This document shows positions 21,132-29,099 of a DNA stretch of 64,000 nucleotides, piece by piece. The stretch is taken from positions 310,001 to 374,000 of the forward strand of contig NZ_JAAAUC010000003.1 in NCBI RefSeq assembly GCF_009908165.1. The letters run 5' to 3'. This stretch comes from Frigidibacter albus (GTDB lineage Bacteria > Pseudomonadota > Alphaproteobacteria > Rhodobacterales > Rhodobacteraceae). A program made the position numbers and the translations under genes. The first letter of the stretch is position 1. The number at the start of each line of letters is the position of its first letter. The notes below the pieces were generated by a model that saw only the letters and a program-made list of their open reading frames with translations, ran no database searches and was not told the origin of the DNA.

Positions 21132-21419
21132 ATGTCCATCGACATCGACACCGCAAGGCGGGTGGCGCATCTCGCGCGCATCGCCGTGAAGGAACAGGAC
21201 CTGCCCGCGCTGGCGGGCGAGCTTTCGGGCATCCTTTCCTTCATGGAACAGCTGAACGAGGTCGATGTGACCGGGATCGAACCGATGACCTCGGTCACCC
21301 CGATGCGGCTGAAACGCCGCGAAGACGTGGTGACCGATGGCGGCCAGCCCGAGAAGGTCCTGTCCAACGCCCCCGATGCCCGCGAGGGCTTCTTTGCCGT
21401 GCCGAAGGTGATGGAATGA
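21132..21419 (+). CDS. gatC: Glutamyl-tRNA(Gln)/aspartyl-tRNA(Asn) amidotransferase subunit C
   Basis: A 95-residue subunit that clamps GatA and GatB in the tRNA-dependent amidotransferase. It shows the usual [13 protein letters not shown]-terminal helix, an [21 protein letters not shown] core and a [13 protein letters not shown]-terminus. GGGAG precedes the ATG. The stop overlaps the gatA start by four bases. gatB is not in the window. Confidence 0.95.
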   Translation: MSIDIDTARRVAHLARIAVKEQDLPALAGELSGILSFMEQLNEVDVTGIEPMTSVTPMRLKRREDVVTDGGQPEKVLSNAPDAREGFFAVPKVME

Positions 21420-22903
21420 CCGCGCTGAACCAGCTGACCATCGCAGAGGCGCGCGACGCGCTGCGCAAGGGCGACACAACCTCGCTGGCCCTGACCGAGG
21501 CCTGCCTTGCCGCCATCGAGGGCGCCGGCGCGCTGAACGCCTTTGTCCACCACACGCCCGAGATTGCCCGCGAGCAGGCCAAGGCCGCCGATGCACGGCT
21601 GGCCGCTGGCGATGCGCCCGCCATGTGCGGCATTCCGCTGGGGATCAAGGACCTGTTCTGCACCAAGGGCGTGCCCTCGCAGGCGGCCTCCAACATCCTC
21701 AAGGGCTTCCGCCCCGAATACGAATCCACCGTCACGTCCCAGCTGTTCGGCGCGGGCGCGGTGATGCTGGGCAAGCTGAACATGGACGAGTTTGCCATGG
21801 GCAGCTCCAACGAATCCTCCTGCTACGGCAATGCCGTGAACCCCTGGCGCCGCGGCAATGACACGGCAGAACTGACCCCCGGCGGCTCGTCGGGTGGCTC
21901 CGCCGCCGCCGTCGCCGCCGACCTCTGCCTTGCCGCCACCGGCACCGATACCGGCGGGTCGATCCGCCAGCCCGCCGCCTTCACCGGCATCGTCGGCATC
22001 AAGCCGACCTATGGCCGCGTCAGCCGCTGGGGCATCGTCGCCTTCGCCTCCAGCCTCGACCAGGCCGGCCCGATGACCAAGACCGTGCGCGATGCTGCGA
22101 TCATGCTGGGCGCGATGGCGGGGCCGGATGCCAAGGACAGCACCTGCTCCGACCTGCCGGTGCCGGATTTCGAGGCGGCGCTGACCGGCGACATCCGCGG
22201 CAAGAAGATCGGCATCCCGCGCGAATACCGCATGGACGGGATGCCGGCCGAGATCGAAAAGCTTTGGTCCGATGGCGCCGCGATGCTGAAGGATGCGGGC
22301 GCCGAGATCGTCGACATCAGCCTGCCGCACACCAAATACGCGCTGCCCGCCTATTACGTGGTCGCCCCCGCCGAAGCCTCCAGCAACCTCGCGCGCTATG
22401 ACGGCGTGCGCTATGGCCACCGCGCCAAGCTGGGGCAGGGCGATGGCATCACCGAGATGTATGAGAAGACCCGCGCCGAGGGCTTTGGCAAAGAGGTGCA
22501 GCGCCGGGTAATGGTCGGCACCTATGTGCTGTCGGCGGGCTTCTATGACGCCTATTACAACCGCGCCCGCAAGGTCCGCGCCCTGATCAAGCGCGATTTC
22601 GAACTGGCCTTCGAGGCCGGGATCGACTCGATCCTGACGCCCGCCACGCCCTCCAGCGCCTTTGGGCTGGGCGAGATGGCCGATGCCGATCCGGTGGCGA
22701 TGTATCTCAACGACGTGTTCACCGTCACCGTCAACCTCGCCGGCCTGCCGGGCATCGCGGTGCCGACGGGCCTTGATGGCCGCGGCCTGCCGCTGGGGCT
22801 GCAGCTGATCGGCCGGCCGTGGGAGGAGGGTGACCTCCTCAATCACGCCTATGTGCTGGAGCGTGCGACCGGCTTCGTTTCCAAACCGGCGAAATGGTGG
22901 TAA
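21416..22903 (+). CDS. gatA: Glutamyl-tRNA(Gln)/aspartyl-tRNA(Asn) amidotransferase subunit A
   Basis: A 495-residue amidase-signature enzyme that frees ammonia from glutamine for transamidation of Glu-tRNA(Gln) or Asp-tRNA(Asn). The Ser-cisSer-Lys triad is visible: Lys in [10 protein letters not shown] (residue about 79), the Gly/Ser-rich [15 protein letters not shown] (about 155) and [14 protein letters not shown] (about 175, nucleophile Ser). The C-terminal [14 protein letters not shown]-like region is normal, as is length. Translationally coupled to gatC (ATGA). Confidence 0.96.
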   Translation: MTALNQLTIAEARDALRKGDTTSLALTEACLAAIEGAGALNAFVHHTPEIAREQAKAADARLAAGDAPAMCGIPLGIKDLFCTKGVPSQAASNILKGFRPEYESTVTSQLFGAGAVMLGKLNMDEFAMGSSNESSCYGNAVNPWRRGNDTAELTPGGSSGGSAAAVAADLCLAATGTDTGGSIRQPAAFTGIVGIKPTYGRVSRWGIVAFASSLDQAGPMTKTVRDAAIMLGAMAGPDAKDSTCSDLPVPDFEAALTGDIRGKKIGIPREYRMDGMPAEIEKLWSDGAAMLKDAGAEIVDISLPHTKYALPAYYVVAPAEASSNLARYDGVRYGHRAKLGQGDGITEMYEKTRAEGFGKEVQRRVMVGTYVLSAGFYDAYYNRARKVRALIKRDFELAFEAGIDSILTPATPSSAFGLGEMADADPVAMYLNDVFTVTVNLAGLPGIAVPTGLDGRGLPLGLQLIGRPWEEGDLLNHAYVLERATGFVSKPAKWW

Positions 22904-22947
22904 GCGGCGCGATTGCCAGAACACGATTGCCAACTCGGGGGCCAAGC

Positions 22948-23775
22948 ATGACCAAGGGCTGTTCACTGCGGATCGTCTCACCGGCAGCGCTTTTGCTGGC
23001 CCTTGCCGCCTGCGCGCCGACCATGCCCGACAGCGGCGCCGGCGTCGGGTTCGAGGACTACGGCACCTACATGCGCAACAACTCGGGCCAGGCGGCGTCG
23101 CAGGGCAGCTACGGCGCCGCCACCGCGCCCGCCTCGGCGATCACCGGCGGGCCGATCAGCTCGGCCCCGCTTGGCTCCACCGCGCTTAGCTCCACTGCGC
23201 CCACGGGCGATGCCGCCATTGGCTCTGCCGCCCTTGCCGCGCTGAACGCCACGTCGGCCACCGGCAGCACCGCCGCGCCCTTCCAGCCGCTGCCAACCGC
23301 CCCGGTGCCCTATCAGCCCGTCCCGACAACCGCCTATCAGCCGCTGCCCTCAACTGCCGCGCCGGTTGCTGCCGCCCCGGTCGGTGGCGGTCCCCGCATC
23401 TCGGACGAGAATGATTTCTCGGCCGTCGCCTCGCGGGAGACCATCGAATCCGACCGCGCCCGCATCGAGGCCAATGCCGCGCAATATCAGCAGGTGCAGC
23501 CCACCGCCCTGCCGCCCCGCACCGAGACCGGGCCGAACATCGTCGAATACGCGCTGAACGCCAGCAACCCGCCGGGGCAGAAGGTCTACACCCGTCTCGG
23601 CCTGCACCTGTCGAACTATGAGAAGAACTGCGCGCAGTTCCCCTCGCAGGATCTGGCGCAGATGGAGTTCCTGCGCCGCGGCGGCCCGCAGCGCGACCCG
23701 GGCAACCTCGACCCCGATGGCGACGGCTATGCCTGCCGCTGGGACCCGACCCCGTTCCAGAAGGCGCGCGGCTGA
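22948..23775 (+). CDS. Lipoprotein with excalibur-like C-terminus
   Basis: A 275-residue lipoprotein: the signal peptide ends in a lipobox LAAC (Cys at about residue 24). A long Ala/Pro/Thr/Ser-rich region with repeated YQPVPT/YQPLPS-like units follows (about residues 45-150). The C-terminus (about 200-275) has YTRLGLHLSNYEKNCAQF and DPDGDGYACRWDP, matching the excalibur-type DxDxDGxxC calcium-site pattern with paired cysteines. It is probably anchored in the outer membrane or periplasm. Function unknown. It starts 45 bases after gatA. Confidence 0.8.
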   Translation: MTKGCSLRIVSPAALLLALAACAPTMPDSGAGVGFEDYGTYMRNNSGQAASQGSYGAATAPASAITGGPISSAPLGSTALSSTAPTGDAAIGSAALAALNATSATGSTAAPFQPLPTAPVPYQPVPTTAYQPLPSTAAPVAAAPVGGGPRISDENDFSAVASRETIESDRARIEANAAQYQQVQPTALPPRTETGPNIVEYALNASNPPGQKVYTRLGLHLSNYEKNCAQFPSQDLAQMEFLRRGGPQRDPGNLDPDGDGYACRWDPTPFQKARG

Positions 23776-23779
23776 TCTG

Positions 23780-24457
23780 ATGACCGACGCGGCGCCGGCC
23801 TTCCCCTCGCCGAACTTCGGCGACCGGCGCGGCGGGCAGACGCCCCGCCTGATCGTGCTCCACTACACCGCCATGGCCACCTGCGCCGCGGCGCGCGAGC
23901 GGCTCTGTGACCCCGCCGCCGAAGTCTCCGCCCATTGGCTGATCGCCGAGGATGGTACCGCCGAGGCGCTGGTGCCCGAACCCGCTCGCGCCTGGCACGC
24001 CGGCGCCGGAAGCTGGGGGACGTGCCACGACGTCAACTCCGCCTCCATCGGCATCGAGCTGGCCAATCCCGGCGACCGGCCGTTCCCCGAGCCGCAGATG
24101 GCCGCCCTCGAACGCCTGCTGGCCGGGGTGATGGCCCGCTGGACGATTGCCCCCTCCGGCATCATCGCCCATTCCGACATGGCCCCGGGGCGCAAATCCG
24201 ACCCCGGCCCCCGCTTCGACTGGCGCCGTCTGGCGCTGGCCGGGCTGTCGGTCTGGCCCGAGGCAGGCGCCGCAGACGCCGATGAGGCCGCCTTCCACGC
24301 GGGCCTCACCCGCTTCGGCTACCCCGCCGACGCCTCCCCCCCAGCGCTGCTGCAGGCCTTCCGCCTGCGCTTCCGCCCTTGGGCAAGCGGACCGCTGGCC
24401 GCTGCCGACTGCGCCCTCGCGGCCGATCTGGCGCGGCGCTGGCCGGCGGCGGGGTAG
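23780..24457 (+). CDS. N-acetylmuramoyl-L-alanine amidase (Amidase_2, AmiD-like)
   Basis: A 225-residue zinc amidase cleaving the bond between MurNAc and L-Ala of peptidoglycan fragments. Zinc-ligand and catalytic positions are visible: HYTAM (residue about 28), WHAG (about 73), and HSDMAPGRKSDPG (about 132, His, Asp and Lys). No signal peptide is evident, so it may act on recycled cytosolic muropeptides. Starts two bases after the lipoprotein stop. Confidence 0.9.
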   Translation: MTDAAPAFPSPNFGDRRGGQTPRLIVLHYTAMATCAAARERLCDPAAEVSAHWLIAEDGTAEALVPEPARAWHAGAGSWGTCHDVNSASIGIELANPGDRPFPEPQMAALERLLAGVMARWTIAPSGIIAHSDMAPGRKSDPGPRFDWRRLALAGLSVWPEAGAADADEAAFHAGLTRFGYPADASPPALLQAFRLRFRPWASGPLAAADCALAADLARRWPAAG

Positions 24458-24578
24458 ACCCCCACCCGCACCTCGCCGGTCCCGCAGCGCATCCAGCAAC
24501 AGATGCAAGCCCGCCCGGGTCTAGCCCTGCCCCGGACGGGTACCGCTGCCGGCTGGCGTCCGGCTTGTGCCCCTGTCC

Positions 24579-24604
24579 GTGGCGAAGGCCATCGCCTTCG
24601 CCAC
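24579..24604. repeat. Perfect 11-bp hairpin in the amidase-arsR gap
   Basis: GTGGCGAAGGC and GCCTTCGCCAC (24579-24589 and 24594-24604) with a four-base loop. No T-run on either strand, so not a classic terminator. Confidence 0.6.
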
Positions 24605-24647
24605 GCATCGCCCTCTCATCCCCTCCGGACGGGCCCCCAAAGGGCCC

Positions 24648-24683
24648 GGCCCGCGCCCGCCAGAGCCGGGGCGGGCGCGGGCC
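24648..24683 (+). terminator. Very GC-rich 14-bp hairpin in the amidase-arsR gap
   Basis: GGCCCGCGCCCGCC at 24648-24661 pairs perfectly with 24670-24683 across an eight-base loop. The sequence after it (TCCTTCGGCTTT) is only moderately T-rich. It probably ends transcription from the amidase side. The rest of 24458-24869 holds no recognisable gene. Confidence 0.5.
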
Positions 24684-24841
24684 TCCTTCGGCTTTGCTTT
24701 GCCAGCGGCTCTGGGTGCAGTGGTCCTGCCCGAACACAGCGGTCCAAAGCCTGCAAAGGCCCTGGCGCCGTCCTTCTCCTCCCGCCGCCTTCGGCCCTGC
24801 GATGTCCCATCACAAACAGCCCCCACGCGAATCCTTTACAA

Positions 24842-24860
24842 AACCGGAATAGTGGTTCTG
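24842..24860 (+). promoter_or_regulatory. Candidate ArsR operator/promoter
   Basis: AACC-N8-GGTT forms a short dyad in an AT-richer island (TTTACAAAACCGGAATAGTG spans 24835-24854) immediately before the arsR-like gene. This is where an autoregulatory ArsR would bind. Confidence 0.35.
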
Positions 24861-24869
24861 TCTCGCCCC

Positions 24870-25187
24870 ATGACCGTTACCAGCCCCCAGTCCCGCGCGC
24901 TCGCCGCCTTGGGCCATGATGCCCGCCTGTCGATCTTTCGCCTGCTGGTGCGGGCGGGGGAAGACGGCCTGCGCGTCAGCGATATCGGCGGGCATCTCGG
25001 CCTCGCCCCTTCCACGCTGGCGCATCACCTCTCGGCGCTGGTCGATGCCGGGCTTGTCCTGCAGGACAGGCAGGGGCGCGAAGTGTTCAACCGGGTGGAC
25101 TTTCCGGCGATGGACCGGCTGCTGGCCTTCCTGACATCGGAATGCTGCTCGGGCGTGTCGGTGCCGCCTGCGGAGGATCCGAGATGA
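24870..25187 (+). CDS. ArsR/SmtB-family winged-helix regulator
   Basis: A 105-residue metal/metalloid-type repressor. The winged helix-turn-helix covers residues 8-75 (ALAALGHDARLSIFRLLV, then LAPSTLAHHLSALVDAGLV). A vicinal Cys pair (Cys92-Cys93 in SECCSG) near the C-terminus fits the ArsR subclass that senses trivalent arsenic with C-terminal cysteines. It starts right after an AT-rich promoter-like island and is followed by an MFS gene in the same orientation, which it probably controls. It differs from the fused ArsR of the arsenic operon near 46.7 kb. Confidence 0.88.
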   Translation: MTVTSPQSRALAALGHDARLSIFRLLVRAGEDGLRVSDIGGHLGLAPSTLAHHLSALVDAGLVLQDRQGREVFNRVDFPAMDRLLAFLTSECCSGVSVPPAEDPR

Positions 25188-25218
25188 TCCTGCCCGTCCC
25201 GACCAAGGCCGCGACCCC

Positions 25219-26466
25219 ATGCGCCTGACCCTGCCGCTCGTCGCCGCGCTCGGGGCCACGCAGGTCATCGGCTATGGCTCCATCTACTATGCCTTCCCGA
25301 TCCTCGCCCCCGCGGTCGCGCAGGAGTTCGATGTCGGCGAGCCCTTGCTGTTCGGCCTCCTTTCCGCCGGCCTGCTGCTGGGCGGGCTCGCCGCGCCCAG
25401 CCTTGGCGGGCTGATCGACCGCATCGGCGCCGGGCGGGTGATGACCGCGGGCAGCGTGGTCATGGCCCTGCTGCTGGCTCTGCTGGCCGCCGCGCCCAAC
25501 ATCTATGTCTTCGGCGGGTTGACGCTGCTGATCGAGCTGTTCAGCTTCGCTGTGCTCTATGACGCGGCCTTCGCCATGCTGGCGCAGAAGCGCCCCGGCG
25601 ACACCCGCAAGGCCATCACCCGGCTGACGCTGATCGCCGGCTTCGCCTCCACGATCTTCTGGCCGCTCAGCGGGTTTCTGGTCGAGGCGGTGGGCTGGCG
25701 CGGCACCCAAGGGATCTTCGCCGCCTCGCATCTGCTCTGTGCGGCCCTGCATTGGGGGCTGGGCGCGCTGCCCGTGATCGAGTCCCGGATGCCTGCTCCC
25801 GGGGCCGGGGCGGATCCGCAACCCGCCCTCCCGGTCATGACTGTCTCTGTCGCCCGCCGCGCCTTCTGGCTGCTGGCGCTCGGCTTCGCGCTGACCGGCA
25901 TGGCGATTTCGGCGATCACCGTGCATCTGGTCGAGATCCTGCGCTCGCTGGCCCTTGGCGAGATGGCCTATGTTGCCGCGATGGTGATGGGGCCATCGCA
26001 GGTGGCGGTGCGGGTGATGGATGCGACGGTCTGGCGCAACCGGCACCCGTTGTTCGTGGCGCTCCTCTCGGCCGGGGCCATTGCCACCGCCATCGCGCTC
26101 CTGCTGCTGCCAGGCCTCGTCCCGGCGCTGGCGCAGCCGCTGGCCTTCGCCTTCGCCGCCATTCTCGGGGCGGGGGCGGGCCTGTCCAGCATCGTGCGCG
26201 GCGCGGTGCCGGTTGCCCTCTTCGGCGCCTCCGGCCTCGGGCTGCGGCTGGGGCGGCTGGCCGCGATCCGCAACCTTCTGGGGGCGTCCGCGCCCTTTCT
26301 CTTTGCCTTCGCCGCGGCCCATTCCATGTCCCTCGCCGTCAGCGCGGCGCTGGCCCTGTCGCTGGCTGGGCTGGCGGCTTTGCTGCTGCTGCACCGCACG
26401 CTCCGGCGGATCGGGATCGTGCCGCCGATCCGGCCCGGAAGGGCGCGGCTGGCTGGTGCGGGGTGA
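25219..26466 (+). CDS. MFS transporter next to arsR
   Basis: A 415-residue major facilitator with 12 predicted helices; the loop 2-3 motif (GGLIDRIGAGRV, residues about 70-81) is present. It opens with TQVIGYGSIYYAFPIL. Position directly behind an arsenic-type ArsR suggests metalloid or organoarsenical efflux, as for ArsK-type MFS pumps, but the substrate cannot be assigned from sequence. The gene begins 31 bases after the arsR stop. Confidence 0.85.
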   Translation: MRLTLPLVAALGATQVIGYGSIYYAFPILAPAVAQEFDVGEPLLFGLLSAGLLLGGLAAPSLGGLIDRIGAGRVMTAGSVVMALLLALLAAAPNIYVFGGLTLLIELFSFAVLYDAAFAMLAQKRPGDTRKAITRLTLIAGFASTIFWPLSGFLVEAVGWRGTQGIFAASHLLCAALHWGLGALPVIESRMPAPGAGADPQPALPVMTVSVARRAFWLLALGFALTGMAISAITVHLVEILRSLALGEMAYVAAMVMGPSQVAVRVMDATVWRNRHPLFVALLSAGAIATAIALLLLPGLVPALAQPLAFAFAAILGAGAGLSSIVRGAVPVALFGASGLGLRLGRLAAIRNLLGASAPFLFAFAAAHSMSLAVSAALALSLAGLAALLLLHRTLRRIGIVPPIRPGRARLAGAG

Positions 26467-26512
26467 ACTGCGGGGGATGGGGGAAGCGCCCCAAAATCGT
26501 ATGTATACCTCC

Positions 26513-26556
26513 CATATGGTTTCTGCATGGTTTCCATATGCCTTCCACATGCCCCC
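26513..26556 (+). repeat. Four 11-bp phased repeats upstream of rnpB
   Basis: Consecutive units at 26513, 26524, 26535 and 26546 read CATATGGTTTC, TGCATGGTTTC, CATATGCCTTC and CACATGCCCCC. The 11-base period is close to one DNA turn. The array ends 15 bases before the -35 element of the rnpB promoter and is AT-rich relative to surroundings. Confidence 0.7.
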
Positions 26557-26571
26557 TCATGCTGCCGCCCA

Positions 26572-26600
26572 TTGACGGCGGGGCAGGGGGCGCATAGCTG
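26572..26600 (+). promoter_or_regulatory. Sigma-70-type promoter of rnpB
   Basis: TTGACG (26572-26577), a 17-base spacer and TAGCTG (26595-26600) lie seven bases before the 5' end inferred for RNase P RNA, the expected distance. Confidence 0.7.
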
Positions 26601-26607
26601 TCTCCCC

Positions 26608-27039
26608 GCGCGGATGGCCGGATGACCGCGTGCGCAACAGGGTCCGCAAGGAAACCGGGGCGTGCGAGGAAAGTCCGGACTCCATGAAGTAATGGTGCCG
26701 GGTAACGCCCGGCCGGGGTAACCCGAGGGAAAGCGCCACAGAGAAGAAACCGCCTGCGGACAAGGGGTTACACCCACGCCTCGCAGGTAAGGGTGAAACG
26801 GTGGGGTAAGAGCCCACCGCGGACCTGGCAACAGGGACGGCACGGCAAGCCCCACCAGGAGCAATGCCGAATAGGGGCCTCGCGCGGGGCAGGCCGGGCA
26901 ACCGGCCGCCGCAGGGACGCTTCAGCCCGAGAGGCCCGGGTTGGCAGCTAGATCCCCGTCGCAAGACGGGGGCCAGAGGAATGGTCATCGGACGGGGCGA
27001 AAGCCCCCGCACAGAATCCGGCTTACAGGCCATCCGCGC
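26608..27039 (+). ncRNA. rnpB: RNase P RNA, bacterial type A
   Basis: The ribozyme component of RNase P, which matures tRNA 5' ends. Ends are set by the P1 helix: 26608-26619 (GCGCGGATGGCC) pairs perfectly with 27028-27039. Hallmark conserved blocks are present: GAGGAAAGTCCGGACTCC at about 26668, ACAGAGAAGAAACCGC (about 26739), the GGTAAGGGTGAAACGGTG segment (about 26786), AGAGGAATGGTCATCG (about 26973) and ACAGAATCCGGCTTACAGG near the 3' end. Length (432) is normal. Open frames across it on both strands are not genes. Confidence 0.97.
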
Positions 27040-27111
27040 AAAGACCTCCAGCCCTTGTGTTTTGCTGTTTCGCGTGGTTTTCCTCGGGAAACCAAACTCC
27101 AGGGGCAGGTG

Positions 27112-28068
27112 ATGAAACCAGGCAAGGTCATCGTCGCATGCATGCGCAACGAGGCGCTTTACGTCGTCGAGTGGGTCGCGCACCACCTGACCATCGGCTT
27201 CGACCGGATCATCGTCTACACCAATGACTGTGATGACGGGACCGACCGGCTGCTGGCCCTGCTGGGGCAGGACTCCCCCGTCGAGCACCATCCCAATCCC
27301 GGCCCCTATGACATGGGGTCGATCCAGAAACAGGCCCTGCACATGGCCTATCAGCTGGACCATGTCGCCCAGGCCGACTGGGCGATCCATATCGACGCCG
27401 ACGAATACGTCAACGTCACCGCCGGGCAGCGCAGGATCGACGACCTCGTCGCCCTCTATCCCGAAGCGGACGCGATCGCGGTGATGTGGCGGCATTTCGG
27501 CTCGGCGGGCAAGGCGGTCTGGGGGGGCGGCAGCGTCATCGAGAGCTTCACGCGCTGTGAAGATCCGCTGCCAGATCTGGCGGCCGGGGGGCTTGTCGGC
27601 TTCAAGACCCTGTTCCGGCCCCGCAATTTCGGCATGATGGGGGTGCATTCGCCGAAGCTGCCCAAGGCGGGCGTGCCAAAGGTGGTGAACGCCGCGGGGG
27701 TGGCGATGCCGGTCGAAAAATTGCTCAGCCTGCGCGGGTCCGACTATGAGGTCGCGGCGCATCACCTGACCTGGGACAATGCCTGCCTCCACCACCATCA
27801 TGTGAAATCCGATGACCTGCATCGGCTGAAACGTGCCCGTGGCGATGCGAACGGGCGCAGGAACGGCAAGCGCAAGATCGGCAGTGCCTTCTACGCCGCC
27901 GCCAATCGCAACGATGCCCTGTCGCTGTCGCTGGTGGAGCTGCGCCCGCAGGTGCGGGCTTGGGAGAGCCGGCTTCGGGCGATCCCCGGTGTGGCCGAGG
28001 TGGAAGCCTCGGCATGGGACTGGTTCCGGGCGCAATATCAGCCGGGTGAGGCTGCCGACGGATCCTGA
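27112..28068 (+). CDS. Glycosyltransferase family 2-like protein
   Basis: A 318-residue protein. It opens with the GT-A pattern KVIVACMRNEALYVVEWVAHH and DRIIVYTNDCDDGTD, and carries a DxD motif in HIDADEYVNV (about residue 100). Histidine-rich HHLTWDNACLHHHHVKS lies near residue 225. Such proteins add sugars to envelope polysaccharides or proteins; donor and acceptor are unknown. Start chosen at MKPGKVIV behind GCAGG; upstream frame runs into rnpB. Confidence 0.85.
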   Translation: MKPGKVIVACMRNEALYVVEWVAHHLTIGFDRIIVYTNDCDDGTDRLLALLGQDSPVEHHPNPGPYDMGSIQKQALHMAYQLDHVAQADWAIHIDADEYVNVTAGQRRIDDLVALYPEADAIAVMWRHFGSAGKAVWGGGSVIESFTRCEDPLPDLAAGGLVGFKTLFRPRNFGMMGVHSPKLPKAGVPKVVNAAGVAMPVEKLLSLRGSDYEVAAHHLTWDNACLHHHHVKSDDLHRLKRARGDANGRRNGKRKIGSAFYAAANRNDALSLSLVELRPQVRAWESRLRAIPGVAEVEASAWDWFRAQYQPGEAADGS

Positions 28069-28071
28069 CGG

Positions 28072-28129
28072 GCCACGTCGGCAAATGCAGCGCAACGCGG
28101 TTGCTTTGCGGTTGACTCCGCGACGTGGC
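28072..28129. repeat. Nested inverted repeat upstream of rpmG
   Basis: Outer arms GCCACGTCG (28072-28080) and CGACGTGGC (28121-28129) enclose further pairing (GCAAA with TTTGC, CAAC with GTTG). It could end the glycosyltransferase transcript or form a leader hairpin for rpmG; no long T-run follows. A possible -35 (TTGACT) lies at 28112-28117 in the right half. Confidence 0.5.
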
Positions 28130-28207
28130 TAGGTAAAAGGCGGGCTTCAAGGAATTCACGGGGCGCGGGCGAGACTGCACTTCCGCCCGGCTGCAGGAGA
28201 CACGACT

Positions 28208-28375
28208 ATGGCGAAGCCGACGACGATCAAGATCCGTCTGAACTCGACGGCGGGCACCGGGCACTTCTATGTGACCAAGAAGAATGCCCGCACCATGACC
28301 GAAAAGATGGTCGTGCGCAAATATGACCCCGTCAAGCGGGAGCATGTCGAATACAAGGAAGGCAAGATCAAGTAA
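28208..28375 (+). CDS. rpmG: 50S ribosomal protein L33
   Basis: A 55-residue large-subunit protein, [20 protein letters not shown] at the start and YKEGKIK at the end. This is the Cys-free alphaproteobacterial form (no zinc CxxC pairs), so it is the zinc-independent type. CAGGAG precedes the ATG by seven bases. It stands alone between its own terminator and the upstream hairpin. Confidence 0.97.
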   Translation: MAKPTTIKIRLNSTAGTGHFYVTKKNARTMTEKMVVRKYDPVKREHVEYKEGKIK

Positions 28376-28399
28376 GATCTGCCTGGCCCGTTTCGGATC

Positions 28400-28427
28400 A
28401 AGGCCGTGCCCCAGGGCGCGGCCTTTT
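28400..28427 (+). terminator. Terminator of rpmG
   Basis: AAGGCCG (28400-28406) pairs with CGGCCTT (28419-28425), followed by TTTT overlapping the stem end. The classic place, 25 bases after the rpmG stop. Confidence 0.75.
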
Positions 28428-28457
28428 GCTTTGCGCCCAGTTTTGCTTTGCGCCCAG
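28424..28457. repeat. Perfect 17-bp tandem duplication
   Basis: TTTTGCTTTGCGCCCAG occurs twice head to tail (28424-28440, 28441-28457). It begins inside the T-run of the rpmG terminator and ends 21 bases before the next gene. A decayed third copy (TTTGCACCC) follows. Confidence 0.95.
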
Positions 28458-28478
28458 TTTGCACCCGGGAGAGACGCC

Positions 28479-28997
28479 ATGCAGCGGATCATGATCATCG
28501 GCCAGCCCGGCTCCGGCAAGTCCACCCTCGCGCGCGACATGGGCCGGAAGACCGGCTTGCCGGTCTTGCATATCGACCACATCCACTGGCAGCCCGGCTG
28601 GGTGGAGCGCGCCCGCGACGACAAGACCCGCCTCTGCCACGAGGCCGAGGCGCGCGAGGAATGGATCTTCGAGGGCGGCCATTCGGCGACCTGGCGCACC
28701 CGGCTGGCGCGCGCCGACATGCTGATCTGGCTCGACCTGCCGCTGCCCCTGCGCCTGTGGCGCGTGGTGAAGCGCACCGTCATCTGGCAGGGGCGCAACC
28801 GACCCGACCTGCCCGAGGGCTGCCCTGAGGGCTTCCACCGCGAGACGCTGCCTTTCTGGCGCTTCATCTGGCGGACCCGCCACAGCGCGCGGGCGAATAT
28901 CCAGCGCCTGTGGGACAGCGCGCCCGAGGGCAAGGCCAAGGTCCGGCTCTCCTCGCCAGCGCAGGTGCGGGGCTTCGTGGCCGGGTTCCGACCGTGA
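28479..28997 (+). CDS. P-loop nucleoside-kinase-like protein (FlaR/topology-modulation type)
   Basis: A 172-residue P-loop protein. Walker A is GQPGSGKST (residues 8-16) and an LID-like Arg-rich helix is near residues 100-115. The conserved core (LPVLHIDHIHWQPGW, EEWIFEGGH) is typical of the adenylate-kinase-like family annotated as 'DNA topology modulation protein FlaR'. That name comes from an indirect phenotype; the real substrate is unknown. Start at MQRIMIIG, the usual family N-terminus. Confidence 0.85.
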   Translation: MQRIMIIGQPGSGKSTLARDMGRKTGLPVLHIDHIHWQPGWVERARDDKTRLCHEAEAREEWIFEGGHSATWRTRLARADMLIWLDLPLPLRLWRVVKRTVIWQGRNRPDLPEGCPEGFHRETLPFWRFIWRTRHSARANIQRLWDSAPEGKAKVRLSSPAQVRGFVAGFRP

Positions 28998-29099
28998 AGC
29001 GCCAAGCCGCAGGATCCGGGTCGCCCATGCGCAGGTATCGGGTCGAGAGGGTCGGGGCCGCCGACTAGTCCTGAGGCATCGTCAGCGAAAGGAAACGCG

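Noticed and set aside
26557-28095. 512-codon minus-strand frame across rnpB and the glycosyltransferase
   Set aside because: Covers a structural RNA and lies antisense to a recognised gene.
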